Source: JBEIQE01 sp040376705 (GTDB lineage Bacteria > Pseudomonadota > Alphaproteobacteria > UBA2400). Taken from it: DNA of 64,000 nt. Position 1 is the stretch's first letter. Each line of letters begins with the position of its first letter. Location of the stretch: NCBI GenBank assembly GCA_040376705.1, contig JBEIQE010000002.1, positions 301,902-365,901 on the forward strand, read 5' to 3'. Below the pieces are notes generated by a model. The model was not told the origin of the DNA and did no database searches. It saw nothing but the letters and a program-made list of their open reading frames with translations. Both the position numbers and the translations under genes were made by a program. Of the stretch, positions 32,268-41,083 are shown one piece after another.

Positions 32268-33119
32268 ATGTCCATTCGCATTGAAGAGACTTATTCCTGC
32301 TCAAAAGCTGGTGACACCGCGCATAATGAAGATGTGATCGTGGTTGCGCCCGGCTTCAGGTATATCGCGGTGGTTGATGGCAGCTCGCTGGCAGCGGATG
32401 AGCGTTTTCACGGCATGACCGGGGGCAAATATGCTGCCCAGTTGATTGCCAATGCAATTGTCCGTCTGCCGGACGATATTGATGCCGTCTCGGGCGTGCG
32501 CGCCATCAGCCAGAATCTGCGTGAGAATCTTGATGCAGCCTGCAGGGCGCAGGGTAAAGACATCGGCCAGTCGCTCGCAGCTGCGGCCATGGTGGTTTAC
32601 TCAAGCGCGCGTAATGAAATCTGGAGCGTGGCCGACTGCCCCTTCATGGTTGATGGTCAGGAGTATGTGACCCGGCTTAAGGTAGCCGAATTCCGCGCCA
32701 GTGCCCGCCAGTATAAAATTCATGAGTTGCTTGAGGGCGGCATGACCGAGGCTGACCTGCTGGCAAACGACCCTACGCCTGCCATGATTGCCAAAGAGAT
32801 GATGAAAGACAGCAAGCGCTTTGCGAATAGCGATAATCCTGTATTCGGTTATGGCGTGATTAACGGCAATCCGGTGCCAGAGCGCCATATCAAAGTGGTG
32901 TCGGTTGGTGCTGCGCGCGAAGTTGTGCTGGCCAGCGATGGCTACCCCAAGATTTTCAATACACTGACGCAGACCGAGGCCTATCTGGCCGATGTAAACG
33001 CCAAAGACCCGCTATGCTATAAGGAAAATCCGCAGCCCAAGGCAGTAAAGGGCGGTCGCTATTACGATGATGTGAGTTACGTCCGCTTCAGTATCAACAG
33101 AGCAGCGCCAGCAGCCTGA
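32268..33119 (+). CDS. PP2C-like serine/threonine phosphatase
   Basis: A 283-residue protein with PP2C-type metal motifs: HNEDVIVV near the N-terminus, YIAVVDGSS (the DG metal-binding pair), TGGKYAAQLIANAI, VVLASDGYPKIFNT (SDG) and DDVSYVRFSI at the end (DD). It would dephosphorylate Ser/Thr in a target protein using two metals. No regulatory domain is attached. It is followed 10 bp later by an unknown gene in the same operon and preceded by an inverted repeat at its SD. Confidence 0.75.
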   Translation: MSIRIEETYSCSKAGDTAHNEDVIVVAPGFRYIAVVDGSSLAADERFHGMTGGKYAAQLIANAIVRLPDDIDAVSGVRAISQNLRENLDAACRAQGKDIGQSLAAAAMVVYSSARNEIWSVADCPFMVDGQEYVTRLKVAEFRASARQYKIHELLEGGMTEADLLANDPTPAMIAKEMMKDSKRFANSDNPVFGYGVINGNPVPERHIKVVSVGAAREVVLASDGYPKIFNTLTQTEAYLADVNAKDPLCYKENPQPKAVKGGRYYDDVSYVRFSINRAAPAA

Positions 33120-33129
33120 GGAACAACCG

Positions 33130-33636
33130 ATGCCCGCCAGCACGCAGAACCTGATGCAGCGTTTTTACGACGCCGAGTTCGGCCCGCCCGGCGACTTTGG
33201 TAGCGCTTTTGCCGATGCCATCGCTCTGCGTAGTGCCATTAAAGTCAGCTTCCGTCATGCTGATGCTGTAGATGCGTTCAAGGCTGTATTGGCGCAGGCA
33301 CCCGATACCGAAACCCGTTTGCGATTTGCCGCCAAAGTGGCCGACCTTGCGAGCCCGCAGGACCCGCGCAACCGGCCAGACAATGACGGCGATATCGGCC
33401 TGCCAATCTTCGGCCATGCCACCGGTGCCTTCGCCGACCTTACGCTGACCGAGCCACCCAGCCAGATTTTCCAGACCCTCACGCAGTATCCGGATGAGTT
33501 CTGTACCTCAAAACACATCCTCGGCATTACGCGCGCCTGCCTCTTTAGAGCCGAGGAAGAAACCGGCGATCCTGCGCTGCTTCATACAGTGCGCAAGGCC
33601 CTCGATAGCCTCGACCGTTATGCACTGACGGTTTAA
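33130..33636 (+). CDS. Unknown protein downstream of the PP2C-like gene
   Basis: A 168-residue, mostly helical soluble protein. It starts PASTQNLMQRFYDAEFGPPG and contains FKAVLAQAPDTETRLRFAAK and DEFCTSKHILGITRACLFRA. No family recognised. The 10-bp spacing suggests co-transcription with the phosphatase-like gene, so it may be its partner or target. Confidence 0.65.
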   Translation: MPASTQNLMQRFYDAEFGPPGDFGSAFADAIALRSAIKVSFRHADAVDAFKAVLAQAPDTETRLRFAAKVADLASPQDPRNRPDNDGDIGLPIFGHATGAFADLTLTEPPSQIFQTLTQYPDEFCTSKHILGITRACLFRAEEETGDPALLHTVRKALDSLDRYALTV

Positions 33637-33646
33637 GCCTCAAAAC

Positions 33647-33675
33647 AAAAGCCCCGCCATATAGCGGGGCTTTCA
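33647..33675. terminator. Bidirectional terminator
   Basis: GCCCCGC/GCGGGGC stem with T-rich tails in both directions, between the unknown gene and gatB. Confidence 0.85.
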
Positions 33676-33694
33676 TCTTGTAGCGCGGTGCTGT

Positions 33695-35149
33695 TTAAGC
33701 ACTCAGCTTCTTCGCCAGTATCTCGTTCACCATCGCGGGGTTGGCTTTGCCTTGTGATTGCTTCATCACCTGACCCACGATAAAGCCGAGGGCGCGTTCT
33801 TTGCCCGAGCGGAATTCGGCAATCGCGGCCGGGTTGGCCTCAATCGCGGCTTCCACCAGCTTTTCAATCGCGCCGGTATCGGTTAACTGCTTCAGGCCCT
33901 TTTCGGCAATCACGGTGTCAGCATCCTTGCCTTCTTCCCACATCACGGCAAACACATCCTTAGCCAGACGGTTTGAAATGGTGTTGTCGGCAATCCGGTC
34001 GATCAAGCCGCCGAGGCGGGCTGCACTCACCGGGCTATCCTCAATCTCTTTACCGGCCTTGTTGAGCAGGCCGAAGAGTTCGGTAATCACCCAGTTAGCG
34101 GCAACCTTGGCATCTCGGCCCTTGGCAACGGCTTCGTAGTAATCGGCCTTGGCCTTTTCCATCACCAGCACATCTGCATCATAGGCACTCAGTTTGTGCT
34201 CTTCAATGAAGCGGGCCTTCTTGGCATCCGGCAGCTCGGGCAGGGTGCTCTTGATTTCGTTCACCCAGGCTTCGTCTATTTCGAGCGGCAACAGGTCAGG
34301 GTCCGGGAAATAGCGGTAGTCATGCGCATCTTCCTTGCTGCGCATCGAGCGGGTTTCGCCCTTATTGGCATCGAACAGGCGGGTTTCCTGCTTGATTGTA
34401 CCGCCGCCTTCGATGATCTCGATCTGGCGGCGGGCTTCATACTCAACCGCCTGCGAGATAAAGCGCACCGAGTTGACGTTCTTGATCTCGCAGCGCGTGC
34501 CCAGCTCGGCGCCCGGCTTGCGTACCGAGACGTTCACATCGCAGCGCAGGGAGCCTTCTTCCATGTTGCCGTCACAGGTACCAAGGTAACGCACAATCGC
34601 GCGCAGCTTCTTTACATAAAGCGCGGCTTCTTCGGCCGAGCGCAGGTCGGGCTTGCTCACAATTTCCATCAGCGCCACACCAGCCCGGTTGAGGTCGATG
34701 AACGACCTGTGCGGGTCCTGGTCGTGCTGCGATTTGCCAGCATCCTGCTCAAGGTGCAAACGCTCAATGCCCACGCGCTTGGTGGTGCCATCGGGCATAT
34801 CGACGAGCATATAGCCTTCGCCGACGATGGGCTGCTTGAACTGGCTGATCTGGTAGCCGTTGGGCAAGTCGGCATAGAAGTAGTTCTTGCGGTCGAACAC
34901 CGAGTTGAGGTTGATCTGCGCGTTGAGGCCAAAGCCGGTCTTGATCGCCTGTTCGATGCAATACTGGTTGATCACGGGCAACATGCCGGGGAAGCCGGCG
35001 TCTACAAAGCTGACCTGCGAGTTGGGCGTGCCGCCGTAAGTGGCGCTGGCGCCTGAGAACAGTTTGCTCTGCGAGGTGACCTGCGCATGCACTTCAAGGC
35101 CGATAACAATTTCCCACTCGCCGGTTTTACCTGTGATTAGCTGTGACAT
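33695..35149 (-). CDS. gatB: Asp/Glu-tRNA amidotransferase subunit B
   Basis: Kinase/tRNA-recognition subunit of GatCAB, which converts Glu-tRNA(Gln) and Asp-tRNA(Asn) to the correct aminoacyl-tRNAs. It has 484 residues from the ATG at 35149 (MSQLITGKTGEWEIVIGLEV). Motifs are HAQVTSQSKLFSGAS, YFYADLPNGYQISQ, DAGKSQHD and the C-terminal YqeY/tail domain GKANPAMVNEILAKKL. Its ATG overlaps the stop of the double-Nudix gene (TAATG). It is separated from gatA by two unrelated genes. Confidence 0.97.
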   Translation of the reverse strand: MSQLITGKTGEWEIVIGLEVHAQVTSQSKLFSGASATYGGTPNSQVSFVDAGFPGMLPVINQYCIEQAIKTGFGLNAQINLNSVFDRKNYFYADLPNGYQISQFKQPIVGEGYMLVDMPDGTTKRVGIERLHLEQDAGKSQHDQDPHRSFIDLNRAGVALMEIVSKPDLRSAEEAALYVKKLRAIVRYLGTCDGNMEEGSLRCDVNVSVRKPGAELGTRCEIKNVNSVRFISQAVEYEARRQIEIIEGGGTIKQETRLFDANKGETRSMRSKEDAHDYRYFPDPDLLPLEIDEAWVNEIKSTLPELPDAKKARFIEEHKLSAYDADVLVMEKAKADYYEAVAKGRDAKVAANWVITELFGLLNKAGKEIEDSPVSAARLGGLIDRIADNTISNRLAKDVFAVMWEEGKDADTVIAEKGLKQLTDTGAIEKLVEAAIEANPAAIAEFRSGKERALGFIVGQVMKQSQGKANPAMVNEILAKKLSA

Positions 35150-36120
35150 TACGCGGTCTCCTTGATTGAATTTGTCAGTGTGGGCCAAGCCAGTTCGGCC
35201 ATATAGCTGGGGTAAGCGCGGGGCAGGGCGCGCAGTTCGGCGGGCGTATGGAACGCACACCTGCTCACATGGCCAGTGGCTGCCGTGTCCTGCCAGCCAG
35301 CAGGCAGATTGCCATGCTCAAGCTGGCAACGGGTATAGAGGTTGATTTGATGCAGACCAAAGCTTGGCGCAAAAAATTCGTCTACTGCAATCACATCGCC
35401 AGCAGTGGCGTTAAGGCCTGTCTCTTCCTGTACTTCGCGTACGGCGCAGTCTGGCAAATGCTCGCCCAGCTCAATCTGGCCGCCGGGGCCAAACCAGAAG
35501 TCGCCCTTGCCGTTATAAACCATGAGGATTTTATCGTCATAGGTGGTTACAACGCGGCTGGAGATATAAAAGCGCTGCATGTTGGTAATCTCGCTATGGC
35601 CATCCTCAAGCTTGGGGCCATAGTATGCCAGTGACCGCGGCGCCAGCAGGGCAGGGAAGTTGCGCACAAAGCGCGGGAACACGCGTGGCTCGTTTTCCAG
35701 CTCAGCCTTTCTGAACCAACGCATGTGGCTGACTGCGCCGGTGGGGTCTTCATCCACGCAGTCTTTCTGCATCCAGTCGGGCGCTACCTTTGGGCGGGCT
35801 AGGAATAAAAACTCAAACTTGTGGCTTACTTCCTTCAACGTGTAGGTATCGAAGAAGGCCACGAGGTCAAAAATCTCAACCTCAAGGCCGGTCTCTTCAA
35901 GGATCTCGCGTGCCAGTGCATCCTTCATCGGCTCGCCGGGCTTGATACGGCCACCGGGGGTATACCATGCCTGTGCATGGTCGTTATGCCAGACCAGCAG
36001 CACTTTATCTTCAAACACGATAAGCGCGCGCGATGCTACCTCGTTGCACGTAGGCGCATAGCCCTGCGGGTGCGGATCAAGCGGCGCTTCATGGCCCATG
36101 TAGAGGTTGAAGTTAGACAT
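35149..36120 (-). CDS. Double Nudix hydrolase
   Basis: A 323-residue protein with two Nudix domains in tandem. Box 1 (residues about 57-79) reads GRIKPGEPMKDALAREILEE plus TGL; box 2 (about 220-242) reads GQIELGEHLPDCAVREVQEE plus TGL. Both keep GX5EX7REUXEEXGU, so both may be active. Nudix enzymes hydrolyse nucleoside diphosphates linked to another group; the substrates are unknown. It overlaps gatB by 1 bp and the upstream gene by 8 bp, so it is embedded in the gat operon. Confidence 0.9.
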   Translation of the reverse strand: MSNFNLYMGHEAPLDPHPQGYAPTCNEVASRALIVFEDKVLLVWHNDHAQAWYTPGGRIKPGEPMKDALAREILEETGLEVEIFDLVAFFDTYTLKEVSHKFEFLFLARPKVAPDWMQKDCVDEDPTGAVSHMRWFRKAELENEPRVFPRFVRNFPALLAPRSLAYYGPKLEDGHSEITNMQRFYISSRVVTTYDDKILMVYNGKGDFWFGPGGQIELGEHLPDCAVREVQEETGLNATAGDVIAVDEFFAPSFGLHQINLYTRCQLEHGNLPAGWQDTAATGHVSRCAFHTPAELRALPRAYPSYMAELAWPTLTNSIKETA

Positions 36121-36649
36121 GCTTCAAGGCTCCTGATGCAGCATCGGAATATGATTCAGATATGTGAATCGCTTTTAGAGTAATTAACCGGATTAGTTCT
36201 AAAATGAGTTTACTTCTGGCGTCAGAATCTTCTTGGTCAGTAGGATTGGGCGCACTAAAAAGTTCAATTTTGAATCCATCAATTGTTTCCAATAAGCGAT
36301 TCATTGTTTCTACTACAATATAAAAATTTAGAATTGCTTTTGTTTGATGTTGGCATAAGAAGCCTGATCCCAATAAAAAAGGAAACGAATTTGCATAGGC
36401 TGTCGTAGGAAGTCTGTACGAGGGTGCACTGATGCCTAGGTCTTGGAGGGATTGCAGGTATTCTTTACAAGTATTCTTGCTGAATTCTATCTCTGTTTTT
36501 AATGCTGTAGTGTGCGCTATAGCAATTTTTCTATTTTTTTGCCATTCGTGACCATAAGCTAACCATAAGCTAACAAAAACGGCGGTAAGAGTTCCAAGCG
36601 CTGAAAGCGCTTGGAACGTAAACGTATATTCTTTGAAAAATTCTTCCAA
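36113..36649 (-). CDS. AT-rich membrane-anchored protein inside the gat operon
   Basis: A 178-residue protein starting at a TTG 2 nt after the gatA stop. A GGCGG is 7 nt upstream, and no in-frame ATG is available near the start. One transmembrane helix (ALSALGTLTAVFVSLWLAYG) is followed by a long helical soluble part. Base composition is strikingly AT-rich compared with gatA and the Nudix gene, so it looks acquired. Codons 11-20 hold a 12-bp perfect palindrome (36591-36617). No family assignment; small DUF4760-like membrane proteins are one possibility. Confidence 0.6.
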   Translation of the reverse strand: MEEFFKEYTFTFQALSALGTLTAVFVSLWLAYGHEWQKNRKIAIAHTTALKTEIEFSKNTCKEYLQSLQDLGISAPSYRLPTTAYANSFPFLLGSGFLCQHQTKAILNFYIVVETMNRLLETIDGFKIELFSAPNPTDQEDSDARSKLILELIRLITLKAIHISESYSDAASGALKHV

Positions 36650-36651
36650 GA

Positions 36652-38145
36652 TTACGCCGCCAAGAAATGCGGCATGGCAGTGAACTTCGCTGCTTCTTCC
36701 AAAGCCAACGAAACATCCAGCACGGTCTGTTCATCGAACGGTTTGCCGATGACATGCAGGCCAAGTGGCAGGCTATCTGCGGCCAAACCACCCGGCACGC
36801 TCATACACGGCAGGCCAGCCAGTGAGGCCGGAATGGTGAAGATGTCGTTGAGGTACATCTTGACCGGGTCATCCTCATTCGCGCCAATAACAAAGGCGGT
36901 TGAGGGGGCTGTGGGGGTGAGCAGCGCATCCACGCTTTCAAACACCTTGCGGAAGTCCTCGGCGATCTTGGCACGTACACACAGCGCCTTGGTGTAATAG
37001 GCATCGTAGTAGCCAGCCGAGAGTACATAGGTACCCACGAGGATACGGCGGCGCACTTCCTTGCCAAACCCGGCGCGGCGCGTGGCCTTATACATATCGG
37101 CCAGCGAACCACCTTCAACTTCTTCGCGCAGGCCGTACTTCACACCGTCATAACGGGCGAGGTTGCTTGAGCATTCAGCCGGCGCGATGATGTAGTAAGT
37201 GGGCACGGCATATTTGGTATGCGGCAGGCTGACTTCTACAATTTCGGCACCAGCGGCCTTCAGCCACTCGGCAGCCTTCATCCACATGTCGTCGATTTCT
37301 TTGGGAATACCATCCACGCGGTATTCCTTGGGAATACCGATACGCTTGCCCTTCATCTGCGGGGCCAGCTTCTTCACCCAGTCCGGCACGGCTACATCAA
37401 CCGAGGTGCTGTCCTTGGGGTCATGCCCGGCCATGGCCTGCAGCATGAGGGCACAGTCCTTCACGCTACGGGCCATCGGGCCAGCCTGATCGAGTGATGA
37501 CGCGAAGGCGATAATGCCCCAGCGCGAGCAGCGGCCATAGGTGGGCTTGATACCCGAGATGCCGGTGAATGACGCGGGCTGGCGGATCGAGCCGCCGGTA
37601 TCGGTGCCCGTCGCGCCCATGGCGCAGCGCGCAGCAATGACGGCCGATGAGCCGCCCGAGCTACCGCCCGGCACCAGCTTCTCGGTAAACTCTTTACCGT
37701 TCCACTTGCTCCACGGGTTGATCACGTTGCCGTAGTAGTTGGTGGTGGTCGAGCTGCCCATGGCGAATTCATCGAGCGCCACTTTGCCCAGCATGTTGGC
37801 GCCAGCTTTCCACAGATTGGTGGTTACTGTGCTCTCGTACTTGGGCTTGAACCCGTCAAGGATATGCGAGCTGGCGGTGGTCAGCACATCCTTGGTGCAA
37901 TACAGATCCTTGATCGCCAGCGGAATGCCATCGAGCAAACCAGCTTCGCCTTTGGCGTAGCGGGCGTCAGACGCCTTGGCCTGTGCGCGGGCAATTTCCG
38001 GCGTTTCGGTGATGAAGGCGTTGAGCGGCTTGGCCTTGGCCATGGCGGCGATATGCGCTTCGGTCAGCTCGGTGGCCGAAAACTTCTTGGCCTTCAGGCC
38101 TTCAAGGGCTTCGGCAATGGTCAGGTGGGTCAGTTGGGTCGTCAT
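36652..38145 (-). CDS. gatA: Asp/Glu-tRNA amidotransferase subunit A
   Basis: Amidase subunit of GatCAB that releases ammonia from glutamine. It has 497 residues from the ATG at 38145 (MTTQLTHLTIAEAL), with AAAGGA upstream. The Ser-cisSer-Lys triad is visible as IKDLYCTKD (Lys) and VPGGSSGGSSAVIAARCAMG; GTDTGGSIRQPASFTGI follows. It is second in the operon after gatC. Confidence 0.98.
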   Translation of the reverse strand: MTTQLTHLTIAEALEGLKAKKFSATELTEAHIAAMAKAKPLNAFITETPEIARAQAKASDARYAKGEAGLLDGIPLAIKDLYCTKDVLTTASSHILDGFKPKYESTVTTNLWKAGANMLGKVALDEFAMGSSTTTNYYGNVINPWSKWNGKEFTEKLVPGGSSGGSSAVIAARCAMGATGTDTGGSIRQPASFTGISGIKPTYGRCSRWGIIAFASSLDQAGPMARSVKDCALMLQAMAGHDPKDSTSVDVAVPDWVKKLAPQMKGKRIGIPKEYRVDGIPKEIDDMWMKAAEWLKAAGAEIVEVSLPHTKYAVPTYYIIAPAECSSNLARYDGVKYGLREEVEGGSLADMYKATRRAGFGKEVRRRILVGTYVLSAGYYDAYYTKALCVRAKIAEDFRKVFESVDALLTPTAPSTAFVIGANEDDPVKMYLNDIFTIPASLAGLPCMSVPGGLAADSLPLGLHVIGKPFDEQTVLDVSLALEEAAKFTAMPHFLAA

Positions 38146-38204
38146 ATTATATCCTTTTAATTGCGCAAACACGTCGTCGTGGGCCGAGGCCCGCTCGGGG
38201 TTTG

Positions 38205-38495
38205 CTATTCAATCACCTTCGGAACAGCAAAATATTCGTCGTTAGCAGCATCAGGCGCATTCGCCAGCAGGTCGGCAGCGTAACCGCCGTCCGAGACCAC
38301 GTCCTTGCGGTACGGCAGCTTCACCTTGGCGGCGGTGGTCATGGGGGTAACACCCTTGGTATCCACTTCGTTCAGCTGCTCAATGAACTTGAAAATGCCA
38401 TTGAGCTGGCTGGCGAGGGCCTCTTCTTCATTTGCCGGCACCTCAATACGGGCCAGATTGGCGATTTTCTGCACGGTAGCGCGGTCGATAGTCAT
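38205..38495 (-). CDS. gatC: Asp/Glu-tRNA amidotransferase subunit C
   Basis: Small assembly subunit of GatCAB, 96 residues from the ATG at 38495 (MTIDRATVQKIANLARIEVP), with AGGAAAAG upstream. The C-terminal NDEYFAVPKVIE matches the family VPKVIE ending. First gene of the gat operon and divergent from ruvX with 43 bp between starts. Confidence 0.97.
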   Translation of the reverse strand: MTIDRATVQKIANLARIEVPANEEEALASQLNGIFKFIEQLNEVDTKGVTPMTTAAKVKLPYRKDVVSDGGYAADLLANAPDAANDEYFAVPKVIE

Positions 38496-38538
38496 GTCTT
38501 TTCCTGTCTGGATAGGGTGTGTATACCTAACACCCGTT

Positions 38539-39027
38539 ATGCCTATCCGCAACCTCGCCGAACTGCCCGAATTGATGGCGCCAAACCAGTGCCTTATGGG
38601 CATTGATTACGGCTCCAAACACATCGGGCTGGCCATTGCCGACCCCGGCTTTTCCATCGCCTCGTCGCTGGCGGTGATCGAGCGCGGCAAGCTCTCTGCC
38701 GTAGTGGCTGAGCTCGAAAAACACATTAAAAACCGCAATGTGGGGGCTTTAATCATTGGCCTGCCGCTGACACTGGAGGGTGAAAACAGCGCCATGACGC
38801 AGTCGGTGCGCACTTTTGCCAGTAATCTCGATAAAACCATTGCCCCGAATATGGCGTTTTGGGATGAGCGATTCTCCACCGCCTTCATCCAGCGCGAGCT
38901 GACCGAGCGGGCCGATCTTTCCCGCGCCAAGCGCGCGGTAGCTGTGGATAAGCTGGCGGCAGCCTATATTTTACAAGGCGCGCTCGATTTTTTGCGAAAT
39001 AGCCGCAGGCAAAACCCCCAATATTAA
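38539..39027 (+). CDS. ruvX: Holliday-junction resolvase-like RuvX/YqgF
   Basis: A 162-residue RNase H-fold nuclease implicated in 16S rRNA 5'-end processing and/or Holliday-junction cleavage. Motifs are LMGIDYGSKHIGLAIADP (first Asp), LIIGLPLTLEG and FWDERFSTAFIQREL, then VDKLAAAYILQGALD (last Asp). It is divergent from gatC, the usual alphaproteobacterial arrangement. Confidence 0.95.
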   Translation: MPIRNLAELPELMAPNQCLMGIDYGSKHIGLAIADPGFSIASSLAVIERGKLSAVVAELEKHIKNRNVGALIIGLPLTLEGENSAMTQSVRTFASNLDKTIAPNMAFWDERFSTAFIQRELTERADLSRAKRAVAVDKLAAAYILQGALDFLRNSRRQNPQY

Positions 39028-39095
39028 CGGCTTAATGCTGGACAAGGGCAGGGCCGCTCCCCTAAATTGCCCGCAATTGCCGTTAGGAGAGCTCA

Positions 39096-39722
39096 ATGTC
39101 TGTTGCCACACGCTTTAGAGCGATTACCAATCACGTCTATACCAAGCGCGCCATCTGCTTTGGGGTTGTGCCGCTGGTGTTTACTGGCCTGAATGTTCTC
39201 TCCAGTTACGACAAGCTCGACGCGCCTGCGCGCACCGCCGAGCATAACGCGGCCCAGCTGGTGGCTAAAGACCTCGGCAGCTTTATCGAGAAGGCCAAGG
39301 GCGGCGAGGAAGACCTCGTATTCGCCTATAACAGCCGCAAGACCTACCTGAATGCACCTGCCAATGTAGCAGTTGAAGGCTGCATGCGCACAGCCCTGCT
39401 GCCCGAGCATGGCAGCATCGAGATTGCGCAAACCGTGCCGCAAACCAAAATGACCAGCTACCGCGCCCCCATGGCGACCGACCTGCAGTATGCCAATACC
39501 AGCACCGTAGCGGTGGTGAATTTCTCCAAAACAGCGCTTACCGATTGCGCACAGGCTGCCTTCACCCAGCAGAAGGCCGTACCCACGGCCGATCAAGCCC
39601 GCACCAGTTTCTACCGGGATGTGGGCAGCGGCCTGCTATTTGGTTTGGCTTGCGGTGTGTTCATCTATAATCAGTGGCGCCGCCGCGAAATTCCTGCTGC
39701 ATCAAGATCGCCTGCGCCTTGA
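39096..39722 (+). CDS. Unknown protein with hydrophobic segments at both ends
   Basis: A 208-residue protein. A hydrophobic segment (AICFGVVPLVFTGLNVLS) near the N-terminus and a second one (GSGLLFGLACGVFIYNQW) near residue 185 bracket a soluble domain with two Cys (GCMRT, DCAQAA), probably periplasmic. The SD TTAGGAGAG is strong. No family recognised. Confidence 0.65.
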   Translation: MSVATRFRAITNHVYTKRAICFGVVPLVFTGLNVLSSYDKLDAPARTAEHNAAQLVAKDLGSFIEKAKGGEEDLVFAYNSRKTYLNAPANVAVEGCMRTALLPEHGSIEIAQTVPQTKMTSYRAPMATDLQYANTSTVAVVNFSKTALTDCAQAAFTQQKAVPTADQARTSFYRDVGSGLLFGLACGVFIYNQWRRREIPAASRSPAP

Positions 39723-39783
39723 TACTTTAGAGTTTGGTATCACTGCACTTGCCGCTCGCCGTTCTGCACGCTAAAAGCGGAAC

Positions 39784-40845
39784 ATGACTAAAAAGCGCAT
39801 TCTCTCAGGCATCAAGCCTACTGGCACCCCGCACATCGGCAATTACGCCGGCATGATCAAGCCCATGCTCGATCTGGCCGCGCGTACGGATGTCGACGTC
39901 AACATCTTCATCGCCGACTACCACTCGCTGAATGACCACAAGGCCCGCCTCAACATCGGCCCTGCGAGCATCGAGATGGCCGCTACCCTCATGGCGCTGG
40001 GGTTCGATACCAGCAAGGTCACCTTCTACCGCCAGAGCGATGTGCCCGAGACGTTTGAGCTGACTTCGTTTTTAACGAACTTCACGCCAAAGGGCCTGAT
40101 GAACAGAGCGCATGCTTATAAGGCTGCTACAGCGGAGAAGCTTTCCGAAATTAGAAAGACCTCTAAATCTCCCGTTGTTAATGTGAATGAAGTTTATGAG
40201 GAGCTTACTGCAGAGGCAGATATCGGCATTAACATGGGTCTATATCTCTACCCGCTGCTCATGACCGCTGATATTCTGCTGTTTGATGCCGATCAGGTGC
40301 CGGTAGGGCGCGATCAGCGCCAGCACATCGAGATTGCGCGCGATATCGCCGCTGCCGTGAATGCCATTTACGGCGCGGGTACACTCAAGGCGCCCGAGGG
40401 TGTGATCAGTGCCGACACGATGGAAATTCCCGGTCTCGATGGCCGCAAGATGAGCAAGAGCTATGGCAACGTGCTGCCTGTTTTTGCGCCCGAGGCCGAA
40501 GTGCTGAAGATCTGCAAAAAGATCACCACCGACAGCAAACTGCCCGAAGAACCCAAGGATGCCGAGAACCTGCTGGTCAAGTTCCACCTCGCCATGAGCA
40601 CGCCTGAACAGCATGCCGATTTCCTCAAGCGCTTCCTGCCCGGTGGCATGGGTTATGGCGATGCCAAGAAGGAAGTGGCGGCCCTGCACGAAGCCAAGTT
40701 CGGCAAGTCACGCGATGAGTACGACCGCCTGATGAAAGACACCGGCTACGTGAACAAGGTCCTACTCGAAGGCGCAGCCAAAGCACGCGACCTCGCCGTA
40801 CCTGTTATGCAGCGCGTACGCAAGGCTGTTGGTTTCGCGATTTAG
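39784..40845 (+). CDS. trpS: Tryptophanyl-tRNA synthetase
   Basis: Class I aminoacyl-tRNA synthetase that charges tRNA-Trp. It has 353 residues. GIKPTGTPHIGNYAGMIKPM carries the HIGH-type motif and GRKMSKSYGN the KMSKS loop. ADQ-type DADQVPVGRDQRQHIEIARD is also typical. Confidence 0.97.
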   Translation: MTKKRILSGIKPTGTPHIGNYAGMIKPMLDLAARTDVDVNIFIADYHSLNDHKARLNIGPASIEMAATLMALGFDTSKVTFYRQSDVPETFELTSFLTNFTPKGLMNRAHAYKAATAEKLSEIRKTSKSPVVNVNEVYEELTAEADIGINMGLYLYPLLMTADILLFDADQVPVGRDQRQHIEIARDIAAAVNAIYGAGTLKAPEGVISADTMEIPGLDGRKMSKSYGNVLPVFAPEAEVLKICKKITTDSKLPEEPKDAENLLVKFHLAMSTPEQHADFLKRFLPGGMGYGDAKKEVAALHEAKFGKSRDEYDRLMKDTGYVNKVLLEGAAKARDLAVPVMQRVRKAVGFAI

Positions 40846-40867
40846 ATCTTTAGTATTAGCTAATTAT

Positions 40868-40978
40868 TGTCATCCCCGCGAAAGCGGGGATCCAGCTTTT
40901 GTGAGCGTTCAGGGAACATAAGTGTATTCAACGCGCTGACGCGCGATGGTCTAGATTCCCGCTTTCGCGGGAAAGACA
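40868..40978. repeat. MITE-like palindromic repeat (~111 bp)
   Basis: Ends are a near-perfect inverted repeat. Left starts TGTCATCCCCGCGAAAGCGG; right reads CCCGCTTTCGCGGGAAAGACA. Each arm also contains a small hairpin (CCGCGAAAGCGG type). This sort of sequence is widespread between proteobacterial genes as a non-autonomous repeat. It may also terminate trpS. Confidence 0.75.
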
Positions 40979-41025
40979 GCGTTTGGAACAGTTTGTCTTT
41001 ACACCCTTTTTACACTACCGCAGCA

Positions 41026-41050
41026 GGAACCATCATTGCAGCAGTCCGTT
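41026..41050 (+). promoter_or_regulatory. EcfG-type general-stress promoter
   Basis: GGAAC, exactly 16 nt, CGTT. This is the full alphaproteobacterial EcfG consensus, 34 bp before the ATG of a general-stress-like protein. Confidence 0.65.
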
Positions 41051-41083
41051 AGTGGGGCATGAAATCCGACTAAGGAGAATGCA

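Noticed and set aside
36552..36573. Short tandem repeat as a possible CRISPR or VNTR
   Set aside because: Only two 11-bp units, inside a coding region. No CRISPR-type spaced repeats occur anywhere in the window.
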